NCBI GenBank assembly: GCA_027315205.1
Contig: DAHUYM010000001.1
Location: 124,001 to 188,000, forward strand
Reading direction: 5' to 3'
Length of the DNA stretch: 64,000 nt
DNA from: Leptospirillum sp.
GTDB lineage: Bacteria; Nitrospirota; Leptospirillia; Leptospirillales; Leptospirillaceae
This document shows positions 52,169-61,603 of this stretch, piece by piece (the stretch's first letter is position 1; every line of letters begins with the position of its first letter). The translations under genes were made by a program, and so were the position numbers. The notes under the pieces are model-generated. The model was not told the origin of the DNA and did no database searches. It worked only from the letters and a program-made list of their open reading frames with translations.

Positions 52169-53200
52169 CTAGTCTCCGATCGACACTTTTTTCAGAACAT
52201 CCAGCTCTTCGAGGGTCTTCCCCGTACCCATGACGACGGTTGTCAACGGATTGTCCACCGTTATGATCGGAAGATGTATTTCATCCCGAATGCGGGCATC
52301 CAGTCCCTTCAGCATCGATCCGCCCCCCGTCAGGACGATCCCCCTGTCTATGATATCGGCCGAGAGTTCGGGAGGGGTGTTTTCAAGCGTCCTCTGAATC
52401 GTTTGGATGATGCGCGAAATCGTATCGGACAGGGCATCCCTGATCTCTTCCTCCGAGACTTTCAGGGTTTTTGGAAGCCCCGTGACGAGGTCTCGTCCCT
52501 TGATCGTCATGGTTCGAGGTTCTTTCTGGGCACAGGCGGATCCGACTTCCATCTTGATCCGTTCCCCCATCGCATCGCCGATCAAAAGGTTGTGCTTTTT
52601 CTTGATGTACTGGATGATATCTTCGTCCATCCGGTCCCCTGCGACCTTGATCGATTCGCTGTACACGATGCCCCCCAGCGAAATGATCGCCACGTCCGTA
52701 GTGCCCCCCCCGATGTCGATGACCATGTTCCCTGAAGGCTCCATAATCGGCAGGCCCGCACCGATCGCCGCGGCAAGAGGTTCTTCGATCAGATACACCT
52801 CTCTCGCCCCGGCAAGGCGGGCCGAATCCTTGACCGCTCTCTGTTCGACCTGGGATATCCGGGACGGGATGCAGATGACCATTCTGGGACGGACGAACGT
52901 GGATCGATGGTGGACCTGATTGATGAAGTACGACAACATCTGCTGGGCGACATCCGGATTATCGATGACGCCATTCCGCATCGGGCGGATGGCAACGATA
53001 TTTCCCGGGGTGCGACCCAACATTTTCTTGGCCTCATGCCCGATCGCAAGAATCTCATTGGTTTTCTGGTCAATGGCCACGATCGAAGGTTCATTGATCA
53101 CGATCCCTTTTGCGCGAACATAGACCAACGTATTCGCCGTTCCAAGGTCGATGGCGAGATCCTGGGACAGAAAACCGAAAAACTGGGCCAACAATGACAA
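52169..53200 (-). CDS. mreB: Rod shape-determining actin MreB
   Basis: MreB is the bacterial actin that directs lateral wall growth. The 343-residue protein has the phosphate-1 loop DLAIDLGTANTLVYV near residue 14, VIDIGGGTTDVAIISLGG near residue 160, and GIVLTGGGSMLKGLD near residue 285. I chose the TTG at 53200 because GAGGAGG lies five bases upstream, giving the usual MreB N-terminus; an ATG six codons earlier has the ribosome binding site inside its reading frame. It is the first gene of mreB-C-D-mrdA-rodA-rng. Confidence 0.95.
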   Translation of the reverse strand: MSLLAQFFGFLSQDLAIDLGTANTLVYVRAKGIVINEPSIVAIDQKTNEILAIGHEAKKMLGRTPGNIVAIRPMRNGVIDNPDVAQQMLSYFINQVHHRSTFVRPRMVICIPSRISQVEQRAVKDSARLAGAREVYLIEEPLAAAIGAGLPIMEPSGNMVIDIGGGTTDVAIISLGGIVYSESIKVAGDRMDEDIIQYIKKKHNLLIGDAMGERIKMEVGSACAQKEPRTMTIKGRDLVTGLPKTLKVSEEEIRDALSDTISRIIQTIQRTLENTPPELSADIIDRGIVLTGGGSMLKGLDARIRDEIHLPIITVDNPLTTVVMGTGKTLEELDVLKKVSIGD

Positions 53201-53269
53201 TGGGGCCTCCTCATGCAAATCGTCCTATCCGGCGTGTCGCAGACATACCGGAATCGACCAAAAGAATTC

Positions 53270-53719
53270 TTACACCTCTACGGGCGGACGCTCTTCCTTT
53301 GGAGTGACCCGTGTCTGGGCAAGATCGTCGCCGAGGCGACGCCCCGACCGCTGCCCTGCCATCAGCAAAAACTCAAGGCCGACAACCCCGATGAAAAGAA
53401 AGGGGCCGACATACGGTATCAACGCCAGAAGAAAAGCGATCCCGATCGGGAGATTCCGGACGGTGGATTCAAAAAAACGGCAGGAAGTCTCGTCCCTCCT
53501 TCGAACCATCAATCCCGCAAGGCGTTTTCCAAGGCTCTTCCCGCCGGGAAAACCATCACAAATCAGCAAGTATGCCAATCCCGTCAGCTCGCCAAGAAGC
53601 GGGCCATGAAGAAGCACGCCGACTTTCGCGAAGGCAAAAGCGGTCAGGAAATCCACGAACTTCGCCAAGATCCTGTCGAAGAGAAAAGAGGATCTATCGG
53701 AAATTTCCGGGAACCGCAC
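53270..53719 (-). CDS. RDD-family membrane protein
   Basis: The 149-residue protein has the RDD domain layout: an Arg and Asp in the first helix region (FLFDRILAKFVDFLTAF), two further hydrophobic helices and the conserved GKSLGKRLAGLMV loop, then a C-terminal RRLGDDLAQTRV. RDD proteins are small membrane proteins, some linked to ion or osmolyte transport, others of unknown role. The GTG at 53719 is a modest start. It lies 69 bases upstream of mreB on the same strand; no functional link is evident. Confidence 0.85.
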   Translation of the reverse strand: MRFPEISDRSSFLFDRILAKFVDFLTAFAFAKVGVLLHGPLLGELTGLAYLLICDGFPGGKSLGKRLAGLMVRRRDETSCRFFESTVRNLPIGIAFLLALIPYVGPFLFIGVVGLEFLLMAGQRSGRRLGDDLAQTRVTPKEERPPVEV

Positions 53720-53856
53720 TGTCGTCTCTTTCGGGAAAGTCGTTCTTCATACGTCAACTTCCGCACCGTGAGCGGACAATGGAAAAACTACACAGAACCG
53801 GGAAAAAATGCAATGGAAAACAGGAGATGGGAAAAAGAAGGCGCGAGAGTCAATCC

Positions 53857-54564
53857 TCATTTATCCTGACCAATCGCCGAAAGTGCCGCTTGACGGAGTC
53901 TTTCGATCGCGTCGCGGTAAGGAGGATTCCGGAAAATGGCCGTTCCAGCGACCAGCGTATCTGCCCCCGAAGCGACGATCCGCGCCACATTTCTGCTCCC
54001 GATCCCTCCATCAACCTCTATCCGGAAGGTCCCTTTCCGGGCATCCCTCAAAGCCCGAACACGGGCAATCTTGTCAAGCGTCCCTTCGATGAAGGACTGG
54101 CCTCCGAAGCCCGGATTCACGGACATCACCAGGACCAGGTCGACCATATCGAGGACCTCCTCGAGGTGCCCCACCGGGGTGCCCGGGTTGATGGCGACCC
54201 CTGGGGAAAAACCCATCGTCCGGATCCTGTCCAGAAGACGGTTCAGATGCACATCGGATTCCTGGTGGACGATCACTCGATCCACCCCCGCCGACTTCAG
54301 GTCGTCGAGGTATTCGTTCGGATGCCAGACCATTAGGTGGGCTTCGAGGGGTATGCGGGCATGGAGGTGGATCGCCTTGATCACAGGGGGCCCGAACGTC
54401 AGGTTTGGAACGAAATTTCCGTCCATCACGTCCAGATGGATCCAGTCTGCGCCGGCCTCGGACACATCCCGGACCTCCTGTGCGAGATTGCCGAAATCCG
54501 AAGCCAGGATGGATGGAACGACGAGGATTTCCGGTTCGTTTGCCCGGGATGGGGAAGCGCTCAT
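53857..54564 (-). CDS. rpe: Ribulose-phosphate 3-epimerase
   Basis: Rpe interconverts ribulose 5-phosphate and xylulose 5-phosphate in the pentose phosphate and Calvin cycles. The 235-residue TIM barrel has PSILASDF near residue 17, HLDVMDGNFVPNLTFGP with metal-binding His and Asp, SVNPGFGGQSFI and EVDGGIG with the second catalytic Asp. The ATG at 54564 shares a base with the htpX stop (TGATG). The first about 15 residues are extra and Ser-rich. Confidence 0.95.
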   Translation of the reverse strand: MSASPSRANEPEILVVPSILASDFGNLAQEVRDVSEAGADWIHLDVMDGNFVPNLTFGPPVIKAIHLHARIPLEAHLMVWHPNEYLDDLKSAGVDRVIVHQESDVHLNRLLDRIRTMGFSPGVAINPGTPVGHLEEVLDMVDLVLVMSVNPGFGGQSFIEGTLDKIARVRALRDARKGTFRIEVDGGIGSRNVARIVASGADTLVAGTAIFRNPPYRDAIERLRQAALSAIGQDK

Positions 54565-55451
54565 CAGAATGCGTGCCGGACCGGAAGGATCTGGGTGCCC
54601 GCCATTTTTTCGAGGCGGCGTATCCGCTCCGCGGTCGGAGGATGGGTCGAGAAGAGGGAGAGGATTCCTTGTCCCTTGAACGGTTCGAGTATGAACATAT
54701 GCGCCGTCGCTGGTTCCGCATTCATCGGAATCTCCGCCACTCCGTGTTCGAGCTTGTCCAGGGCATGGGCGAGAAAAAGGGGATTCCCGCAAAGCTTGGC
54801 GCCTCCTTCGTCCGCCATGAACTCACGGGAGCGAGAGATGGCCATCTGTATCAAAAAACTGGCCACCGGAGCCAAAAACAGCATCATGAAGTCTCCGATT
54901 CCTCCCCCTTCGCGCTCTTCCCTTTCTCTCCCTCCGAAAATGAGAGCCCATTGTGCCATGTTGGCGAGCATTGTGATCGCCCCCGCGATGGACGCCGAGA
55001 TCGTCGAAATCAGCGTATCCCGGTGAAGAACATGCGTCAGCTCATGGCCGAGAACCCCCGACAGTTCTTCCGGGGTCATCAGATCAAGAATTCCCGTTGT
55101 CACCGCGACGGCGGCGTGGGAAGGGTTGCGTCCGGTCGCGAATGCGTTCGGGGAAGGATCCTCGATGATGTAGAGGCGGGGCGTCGGGATGCCGGCCCGG
55201 CGGGCCAGAGCCTCGATGATCTCGTGAACCTCCCTGAGCCTGGGTTGTCCCAGGAGATCCGGTGTGATTTCCCGGGCTCCGTACATCGACAGGACGATCT
55301 TGTCGCTGAACCAATACGAACCGACGTTCATGACAAGAGAAAGAATAAAAGCGATGACCAGGCCGGCATTGCCACCGAAATGCCTCCCCAGGAACAGGAG
55401 TACGCCCGTCAACGCACCCAGCAACACAACCGATTTCACCGAGTTCAGCAT
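54564..55451 (-). CDS. htpX: Membrane protease HtpX homologue
   Basis: HtpX is a zinc metalloprotease in the inner membrane that removes damaged membrane proteins. The 295-residue protein has two N-terminal helices, the zinc motif GHELTHVLHRDT near residue 140 (His-Glu...His), a third ligand Glu region in FMADEGGAKLCG, and a C-terminal FSTHPPTAERIRRLE signature. All are canonical. It overlaps rpe by one base and lies 34 bases after fmt. The operon thus mixes translation-start processing with membrane quality control. Confidence 0.94.
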   Translation of the reverse strand: MLNSVKSVVLLGALTGVLLFLGRHFGGNAGLVIAFILSLVMNVGSYWFSDKIVLSMYGAREITPDLLGQPRLREVHEIIEALARRAGIPTPRLYIIEDPSPNAFATGRNPSHAAVAVTTGILDLMTPEELSGVLGHELTHVLHRDTLISTISASIAGAITMLANMAQWALIFGGREREEREGGGIGDFMMLFLAPVASFLIQMAISRSREFMADEGGAKLCGNPLFLAHALDKLEHGVAEIPMNAEPATAHMFILEPFKGQGILSLFSTHPPTAERIRRLEKMAGTQILPVRHAF

Positions 55452-55485
55452 AAAACCGACGATCTCCTTCTCGACTTATGACCGA

Positions 55486-56445
55486 TTATTCCGGGGCTCC
55501 CAGTCGGGTTCCCGGTTCGAGCCGGTTCCCCGTCAGGAATTCCCGCGAAGACAGTACCCTGCCCCCCGGCTTCTGCAATTCGGCAATCCTGTAAACACCC
55601 TTTCCGCAGGCGAACGATATCCCTCCCGGACCGGCTTGCACGATCGTTCCGGGAAGGGCTTCCGGGGATTCCGTACCGGAGTCCTCCTCTCCCGAAATCA
55701 CCCTCAGAGTCCCGAAGGGGGATTCGCAAAAGGCTCCCGGCCAGGGATTCATCGCCCTTACATGACAGTCCACTTCAAGAGATGTTTTCTCGAAGGGTAT
55801 CCGTCCGTTGTCCTTCCGGATGAGCGGTGCCAGAGAGGGTTGTCCCGACTGGGGCATCGGCGTCCGCTGTCCGGATAAATAGAGAGGAAGTTCCTTCTCC
55901 AGAAAATCCGGACCCAACCGGGTCATTTTCTCCGAAAGCGAAGTCGTCGTTTCCCGCTCATCAAGCCGGATAGGGATCTGGGCGAGGATGGGTCCGGTAT
56001 CCATCCCCTCGTCCATGCGCATGAGGGTCAGGCCCGTTTCCGGGAATCCGTTCAAGACCGCCCACTGGATAGGCGAAGCGCCCCTCAGTTCCGGGAGAAG
56101 GGAGGCATGCACATTGATACATCCCCATTTCGGGCGGTCCAGGATCGCCTTGGGTAGTATTTTACCATAGGCCACCACGACGATCACGTCGGGTTCCCAT
56201 GCGAAAATCGGCCCGAAGGCGTCTACGGTCCGGAGCGTAGGGGGCGTTTCCACGGGGATTCCAAGAAATTCCGCACTTTTCCGCACCGGTGAGGGCATCT
56301 TTTCATATCCTCTTCCTGCAGGCCGGTCCGGTTGGGTCACGACACCCGCGACACTGTATCCCATCCGCACGAGCCGTTCGAGAAAGGGTACCGAAAACAC
56401 CGGGGTCCCCATGAAAACGACCTTGACATTCCTGTGCTCATTCAC
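55486..56445 (-). CDS. fmt: Methionyl-tRNA formyltransferase
   Basis: Fmt formylates initiator Met-tRNA with 10-formyltetrahydrofolate. The 319-residue protein has VVFMGTPVFSVPFLERL at the start, the substrate loop QPDRPAGRG, the catalytic INVHASLLPELRGASPIQWA segment with its Asn-His pair, and the C-terminal OB-like domain. Its start lies within the last eight bases of def, the standard def-fmt pair. Confidence 0.95.
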   Translation of the reverse strand: MNEHRNVKVVFMGTPVFSVPFLERLVRMGYSVAGVVTQPDRPAGRGYEKMPSPVRKSAEFLGIPVETPPTLRTVDAFGPIFAWEPDVIVVVAYGKILPKAILDRPKWGCINVHASLLPELRGASPIQWAVLNGFPETGLTLMRMDEGMDTGPILAQIPIRLDERETTTSLSEKMTRLGPDFLEKELPLYLSGQRTPMPQSGQPSLAPLIRKDNGRIPFEKTSLEVDCHVRAMNPWPGAFCESPFGTLRVISGEEDSGTESPEALPGTIVQAGPGGISFACGKGVYRIAELQKPGGRVLSSREFLTGNRLEPGTRLGAPE

Positions 56446-56986
56446 CCCTGAAACCTCTTTTTCCGCTTTTCTCGATCTCGCGGATCCGAGTTTTCAAACG
56501 TATCTTGTCCCATGGAGTCATCCGGTCCGACAGGAGAAACCCTTCCAGATGGTCCATCTCGTGCTGGACCAAACGGGCAAACAAACCTTCGCCCTCGAGG
56601 ACGATTTCTTTTCCGTCCAGATCGAACCCCTTCACCTCGATCCGTGCATACCGTTCGACAGGGATGAAGATTCCCGGGAAACTGAGGCAGCCTTCGTCCT
56701 CCGTCACAACCCCCTCCTGCGCCGTCACGACCGGGTTGATCAAGGTTACGGGCTTTCTTTTGCCGGGTTCGGCCCTCCGGTTCATGTCGAACACAAAAAA
56801 ACGGAGGTTGCAGCCCACCTGAGGCGCCGCGATCCCGATGCCGGGTACGACGTAAAGGGTTTCGAACATCCGGTCGATCAAGTGTTTCATGGGGGCATCC
56901 ACGGAGAGCACTTCCTCGGATTTACGGAACAGGCGGGGATCACCAAAAGAAAGAATGGAGAGGGGCGCCGAATCGTCCCGGTTCAT
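56438..56986 (-). CDS. def: Peptide deformylase
   Basis: Def removes the N-formyl group from nascent proteins. The 182-residue protein has all three motifs: GIAAPQVG near residue 50, EDEGCLSFPG near residue 96 with the metal-binding Cys, and QHEMDHLEG near residue 145 with the two His and catalytic Glu. The ATG at 56986 overlaps the esterase stop (ATGA) and leads directly into the family N-terminus. fmt follows, overlapping by eight bases. Confidence 0.95.
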   Translation of the reverse strand: MNRDDSAPLSILSFGDPRLFRKSEEVLSVDAPMKHLIDRMFETLYVVPGIGIAAPQVGCNLRFFVFDMNRRAEPGKRKPVTLINPVVTAQEGVVTEDEGCLSFPGIFIPVERYARIEVKGFDLDGKEIVLEGEGLFARLVQHEMDHLEGFLLSDRMTPWDKIRLKTRIREIEKSGKRGFRGE

Positions 56987-57681
56987 GGAACTCCCGAACC
57001 CAGAAACCACCGGCCGATGTCGGAAAGTTCGCTTAATGTCACAGAATGTCCCACGTCATACTCCTTCCATTCTCCCTTCCACCCGGCCAGGTTCAGGGCC
57101 TTGTACGTGGCCTTTCCCAGAGGCAGGGGTATCACGGGATCCTCGACCCCGTGCGCCATCAGGAAACGGTTCGGGGGCGTTCCCTTTTGTCGAAGCGGAA
57201 TCGAATCCGGATCCGGGTCGTATGTCGACAGGGCGAGAACCCCTCCCAACGGGCTTTCGGACATGAGTGCGGCGTTTATGGCGACAAGCCCCCCCTGGGA
57301 AAAACCCGCGAGGAAGATCTTTTCTCCGGGAACGCCCCGGGACTTCTCAAAATCTACCCATTCCAGGAGGCGGCGCGCGGATTCGTTGATGCCGTCCCAA
57401 TCCGGATCGGTGCGCACTTCCGGCTGCCGGATATCATACCAGGCCCTCATCCGCATGCCACCATTGACGCCAACCGGCCGTTCGGGGGCATTCGGGAGAA
57501 GAAATTTCAGACGTCTGTCCCCTTCCAGACCAAAATAGGGGAGTGCGGGAATAAAATCGTGACCATCCGCCCCGAGTCCATGGATCAGGAAAACCGTCCC
57601 GGAAAAGGGCGCGGGGATGCTCCTCTCGAAACCGCCTTCGGGACCGAAAGGAAAAAGGGAGACAGGATCCGAGGCGTTCAA
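56983..57681 (-). CDS. Alpha/beta hydrolase, phospholipase/carboxylesterase family
   Basis: The 232-residue protein has an alpha/beta-hydrolase fold: [13 protein letters not shown] forms the oxyanion region, GFSQGG near residue 131 holds the nucleophile Ser, and the acid and base are likely the Asp in GVEDPVIPL and His in DVGHSV. The [14 protein letters not shown] region is typical of the acyl-protein-thioesterase/YpfH group. Substrate unknown. The TTG start overlaps the yyaL stop (TTGA), and def overlaps its end. Confidence 0.87.
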   Translation of the reverse strand: MNASDPVSLFPFGPEGGFERSIPAPFSGTVFLIHGLGADGHDFIPALPYFGLEGDRRLKFLLPNAPERPVGVNGGMRMRAWYDIRQPEVRTDPDWDGINESARRLLEWVDFEKSRGVPGEKIFLAGFSQGGLVAINAALMSESPLGGVLALSTYDPDPDSIPLRQKGTPPNRFLMAHGVEDPVIPLPLGKATYKALNLAGWKGEWKEYDVGHSVTLSELSDIGRWFLGSGVP

Positions 57682-59744
57682 CGAAGTTCATCCGGACGGG
57701 TTCCTGAGCCGAGCTGCTCCAGGAGCGTTTCGATCCGGTCGGCGGGAGGGAGGCACGACCCTTCGCGGCAAACGTATGCCAGCGTCTTTGTGGGGAAGAA
57801 GGGTTTTTCCATCGCCTCGGGAAGAGGCCCGGCACAGTCGGACAAATCGATAATCATCGTGTCCCTTGACGTCGCCTCCCGCGCTTTCAGGCTCCATTCG
57901 GCCGCATCCGGACCGCCCAGGAGGATCACCGACGGAGAGAACAGGGCGCATTCCAGGGCGGCGATCAGGCTCGTATATCCTGACGCCTGCTCGAGTATCT
58001 GGGGATAGAAAAGACGAAGCGCGCGTTCGGCCGTGTCCAGGTAGGAAAGGTTTCCCGTGAGATGGGAAAGGCGGATCAATGCCAACGCCGCCACTCCGTT
58101 TCCGGAAGGGATCGCGCCGTCGTGACCGGTTTTGGGACGGTGGATCAACCGTTCGTGATGATGTCCGGTAAAATAGAACCCCCCCTGTTCGGAATCCGCG
58201 AATTCGTCCAGCATGGCATCGGCCAACTTTAGGGAAAACGAAAGATCCTCGGGTCTGAATCGGGCTTCCATCGAGGCCTGGAGCGCGGACAGAAGATAGG
58301 CGTAGTCGTCGAGATAGCCGGACAGCGGGGCTTTTCCATCCTTGATCACGGCTTTCAGGCGGTTTTCAGACCAGAGATGTTTCCGGATGAAATCGAGGGT
58401 CTCCTGGCCGGCCTTGATCCACTCGGGACGCGACATGAAAGATCCTGCGGCAATCAGTCCTCTTGCCGCCAAAGCGTTCCAGGACGTGAGGATCTTGTCG
58501 TCCAGCCCCGGACGCACTCTCTTCTCCCGGGCTTCCAGGAGTTTTCTCCGCGACGACGCGATCCTCTTCGCGATTTCTTCCTCAGGCAGGTGAATTTGCT
58601 CCGAAAGTCTCTCGAACGAAGGGGTCGCTCGGAACAGGTGCCAGTGACTCCCTTCGAAATTCGGAGGGCCCGACAATCCGAAGTATTCCGATGCGACCCG
58701 ATACTCCTCTTCGGTCAGGATCGCGCGGATGTCATCGGGGGTCCAGACATAAAAACGTCCTTCCTCGCCTTCCGAGTCCGCGTCCAGCGAAGAGAAAAAA
58801 CCCCCTTCGGGAGATCGCATCTCACGGAAGAGCCAGCCGATCAACTGTTCCGCAGCAGTGACGAAGGAGGGTTCCCGCGTTTCCCTGTAGAGTCCTGCCA
58901 GAACCTCGAGCAGAAGACCGTTGTCGTAAAGCATTTTCTCGAAGTGGGGAATCATCCACCTGTCGTCGACGCTGTACCGCGAGAAACCCCCTCCCACCTG
59001 GTCCCAAATCCCTCCGCACAGCATGCGGTAGATGGTCAGGCGAACCATTTCAAGAGCCGTCCTGTCCTTGTCCAGCCTGTACCTCCTGAGGCAGAACAGA
59101 AGATCGGTCGGGTGAGGAAACTTCGGCGCTCCGCTGAATCCACCGAATTCGGGGTCGAAACGGCTTTTCAGACTCTCGAGAAGGATTCGTATCGGCCTGT
59201 CGTCCAGAACGACCTCTCCCGTTGAAGCGGCAGGGTTCGTCTGTCCGAGGTAACGGAGGATGGGATGGTCCGCTCCTTCCAGAACATTTCGGTTCTCCCC
59301 ATAGAAATCATGGATCTGTTGAAGGACAGAAGCGAATCCCGGCAGGCCGAACCGTGGAACCCTGGGGAAATACGTTCCACCCGCAAACGGGACCTGATTG
59401 GAGGCAAGAAACATCGTGAGGGGCCAGCCGCCGTTTCTGCGTGTAATCACCGTATGGGCCGACTGGTAGATCTGGTCCAGATCCGGACGTTCTTCCCGAT
59501 CGACTTTCACGTTGACGAACGTGTCGTTCATCAGTTTGGCGATGTCGGCGTTCTCGAACGACTCATGGGCCATGACATGGCACCAGTGGCACGCGGCGTA
59601 TCCGATCGAAAGAAGGATCGGTTTTCCGGTCTTCCGGGCTTCGAGAAAAGCCTCTTCCCCCCAAGGGTACCAATCGACCGGATTATGGGCATGCTGGATA
59701 AGATATGGGCTTGTCTCGTGCATCAAACGGTTCGGCATTGTCAT
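57678..59744 (-). CDS. Thioredoxin-domain protein of the YyaL/DUF255 family
   Basis: The 688-residue protein begins with the DUF255 thioredoxin-like domain: [14 protein letters not shown] near residue 20 and the CxxC in ACHWCHVM near residue 50. A large helical, (alpha/alpha) barrel-like part follows, with [20 protein letters not shown] and [17 protein letters not shown] (N-acylglucosamine-epimerase-like fold). Animal homologues are named SPATA20. The biochemical role is not established. It leads the yyaL-esterase-def-fmt group; 150 bases without a gene separate it from the propeller gene upstream. Confidence 0.9.
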   Translation of the reverse strand: MTMPNRLMHETSPYLIQHAHNPVDWYPWGEEAFLEARKTGKPILLSIGYAACHWCHVMAHESFENADIAKLMNDTFVNVKVDREERPDLDQIYQSAHTVITRRNGGWPLTMFLASNQVPFAGGTYFPRVPRFGLPGFASVLQQIHDFYGENRNVLEGADHPILRYLGQTNPAASTGEVVLDDRPIRILLESLKSRFDPEFGGFSGAPKFPHPTDLLFCLRRYRLDKDRTALEMVRLTIYRMLCGGIWDQVGGGFSRYSVDDRWMIPHFEKMLYDNGLLLEVLAGLYRETREPSFVTAAEQLIGWLFREMRSPEGGFFSSLDADSEGEEGRFYVWTPDDIRAILTEEEYRVASEYFGLSGPPNFEGSHWHLFRATPSFERLSEQIHLPEEEIAKRIASSRRKLLEAREKRVRPGLDDKILTSWNALAARGLIAAGSFMSRPEWIKAGQETLDFIRKHLWSENRLKAVIKDGKAPLSGYLDDYAYLLSALQASMEARFRPEDLSFSLKLADAMLDEFADSEQGGFYFTGHHHERLIHRPKTGHDGAIPSGNGVAALALIRLSHLTGNLSYLDTAERALRLFYPQILEQASGYTSLIAALECALFSPSVILLGGPDAAEWSLKAREATSRDTMIIDLSDCAGPLPEAMEKPFFPTKTLAYVCREGSCLPPADRIETLLEQLGSGTRPDELR

Positions 59745-59893
59745 TCTCGTTTCATATCGGGTTCGGTCGCAGTCGGTTTATCCGGAGACGTATCCTTTTC
59801 ATTTTACCGGCGACCCCGGATGTTCATCAAACGGAGGCCGGACAGAACGGATTCCCTGGCCTGAGGTTCTAGACTGTTTCCTGCGGACCCGGA

Positions 59894-61081
59894 TTACTGG
59901 GAAACTTCCTGATGGTATTTACGGTGGTAGAGGGTTTCGGAACGTGTAAAGGAGAGGGTCGTAAAACAACTCGAGGGGAAACTCCTCCCCGAAGAAAGAC
60001 ATGGACCCTCCAATCGGACACGGAGAATCTCATCCCGGTTTCTCAAGGTGATCCATACGTATCCGTGCCTCCCCCTGGACAGGCCGAATGGCTCTCCCCG
60101 GGGAATCGGAATGCTTTTGAAATCCGCGCAATCCGGTCTCATTCCATCGGGCGAAGCCAGACAGGACTTGGATAATCTGAGCCTTCCGACGTGGGTATAT
60201 TCGCCTTTTGTCGCGATCACGACGGAATCAGTATCCCCTCCAAGAATCCGGGTCGCTTTCCCGATTTTTTCCCCGACCGGGATGAACTGAAATGCGAGGG
60301 TTCCGGAGCGCAGGTCACCAATGACAACGGCGCTCCCTTTGCCGACCAGGAACGCGATTCGATCCTTTCCCAGGCTGACGGGCGAAAACGGTCGCAATTT
60401 AATGGATCTGGAAGGGATGGGATATTCCTTGACGCACGACGTCGTGCGACAGCGTCTTGGAATGAAGGCGATCCGATCTCCCTTCTTTTCCGTGACCCAG
60501 AACCCGTTGTCGTGATCATTTGCGAGTCCCGATGGATGGGAATCCTTCGACGGAAGGGTGATGAAGGTCATACAGCCCGCGTCGTAGCAGTGTTCCGGGA
60601 GGATTCCGATCTGGTTGGACAACTCGTCGGACACCCATGTCGAACCGCTGGACGGATCGAACTCCCCACCCGAAGGGTATGAAGGACGATTCGGTAGCAG
60701 GATTGTTTTCGTACAGGCAGATTCCATACAGTTTTTAGGGACAAAGACGATCCGGTCCCCAAATCTCTGGAGGACGAATGCACCGCCATAGGGAAGGGTG
60801 ATGACCCAGCCAGGAGCCGAAAGAGGAGGAGAAAGCTCTATGAATGACGAACATTCCTGGGTTCGGCAACCGTTCGGCAGAAGAAATACACCATTCTTCA
60901 GGAGTGACGATACATAGAGGGTCCCCTTTCCGTCTTCGCCGATCCCCCTGAAGCCGAATTCGGACACCGGAATATCGAGGGAAGAGTAGTTGTCCCCTTT
61001 GATGCTTTCCCCCGAAACCGGGACATACGCCAGCAAAAGACACAGGACCGAACCGAACAGGATTTTCAGGAACACCTTCAT
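59894..61081 (-). CDS. Secreted beta-propeller protein with a cysteine pair in most blades
   Basis: The 395-residue protein has a signal peptide (about 1-24). The rest is built of repeats about 46-48 residues apart, most carrying a pattern of hydrophobic strand, Pro, Cys, short loop, Cys, then FI.LP. The pairs are 72/77, 118/123, 165/170 and 211/216 (four residues apart), then 307/318 and 361/372. A repeat near 256-270 lacks Cys, giving seven blades. Strand phrases such as GGAFVLQRFGDRIVFVPK and DNGFWVTEKKGDRIAFIP resemble Vgb/NHL propellers. Function unknown; the periplasmic or surface location and disulfides are inferred. It follows the DUF1499-like gene by 12 bases. Confidence 0.8.
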   Translation of the reverse strand: MKVFLKILFGSVLCLLLAYVPVSGESIKGDNYSSLDIPVSEFGFRGIGEDGKGTLYVSSLLKNGVFLLPNGCRTQECSSFIELSPPLSAPGWVITLPYGGAFVLQRFGDRIVFVPKNCMESACTKTILLPNRPSYPSGGEFDPSSGSTWVSDELSNQIGILPEHCYDAGCMTFITLPSKDSHPSGLANDHDNGFWVTEKKGDRIAFIPRRCRTTSCVKEYPIPSRSIKLRPFSPVSLGKDRIAFLVGKGSAVVIGDLRSGTLAFQFIPVGEKIGKATRILGGDTDSVVIATKGEYTHVGRLRLSKSCLASPDGMRPDCADFKSIPIPRGEPFGLSRGRHGYVWITLRNRDEILRVRLEGPCLSSGRSFPSSCFTTLSFTRSETLYHRKYHQEVSQ

Positions 61082-61093
61082 CTTGACTCCGTT

Positions 61094-61603
61094 TCAAACC
61101 GGGGGATGGATGGCCATTTCGTTGTCGATCGCATGGAATACCCTGAGGATGCTGTTCCTGTTGGCACCCCAGTCCGGGATCCTGCGGGACGATGTCGACC
61201 GGGATTCGACGTGGATCCCGTACTGCGTTTTCATCAGGACGAGTTCCATCGTCTGCTCCGTCCGCCAGAACGACGAAGGTATCGAGATGCGGATCCGTTC
61301 CACCGGACCTGAAAAATCCATGGGTGTTGGGGAAAGAATCTTCCATCGGGAAAAATGCCGGATCCCGCGGATGATGTCCTTGCGGACCAGGGCGGGATTT
61401 CCCATGTAATCCCTGGCCGATACTTCAGGCAGGGGATAGGCGCCTTGCGTCCAGGCTTTCGAAAGACTCAGGTACACGTTCAATCGCTTCATGGCACCCG
61501 GGGGATTGAAGAAACTGGCGTTGTTGGCGATCAGGGCCCCGGTCACATACAAAAATGCGCCGATGACAAAAATCCCCGCCAGAACGAACCATCCGCGAAT
61601 CAC
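61094..61603 (-). CDS. DUF1499-like membrane-anchored protein
   Basis: The 169-residue protein has one N-terminal hydrophobic helix (about 5-27) and a soluble domain. Near the C-terminus VESRSTSSRRIPDWGANRNSI resembles the DUF1499 signature of an Arg-Ser-rich strand followed by Asp-x-Gly-x-Asn-Arg. This family has no established function. The GTG start overlaps the trxB stop (GTGA), so translation is coupled to thioredoxin reductase; the Cys-pair propeller gene follows. It could equally be a related but distinct domain. Confidence 0.65.
   Translation of the reverse strand: MIRGWFVLAGIFVIGAFLYVTGALIANNASFFNPPGAMKRLNVYLSLSKAWTQGAYPLPEVSARDYMGNPALVRKDIIRGIRHFSRWKILSPTPMDFSGPVERIRISIPSSFWRTEQTMELVLMKTQYGIHVESRSTSSRRIPDWGANRNSILRVFHAIDNEMAIHPPV

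Noticed and set aside
53720-53856. Gap between rpe and the RDD gene searched for a small gene or terminator
   Set aside because: Only weak -35-like TTGACT and TTGCAT elements without good -10 partners; no frame or hairpin stands out.
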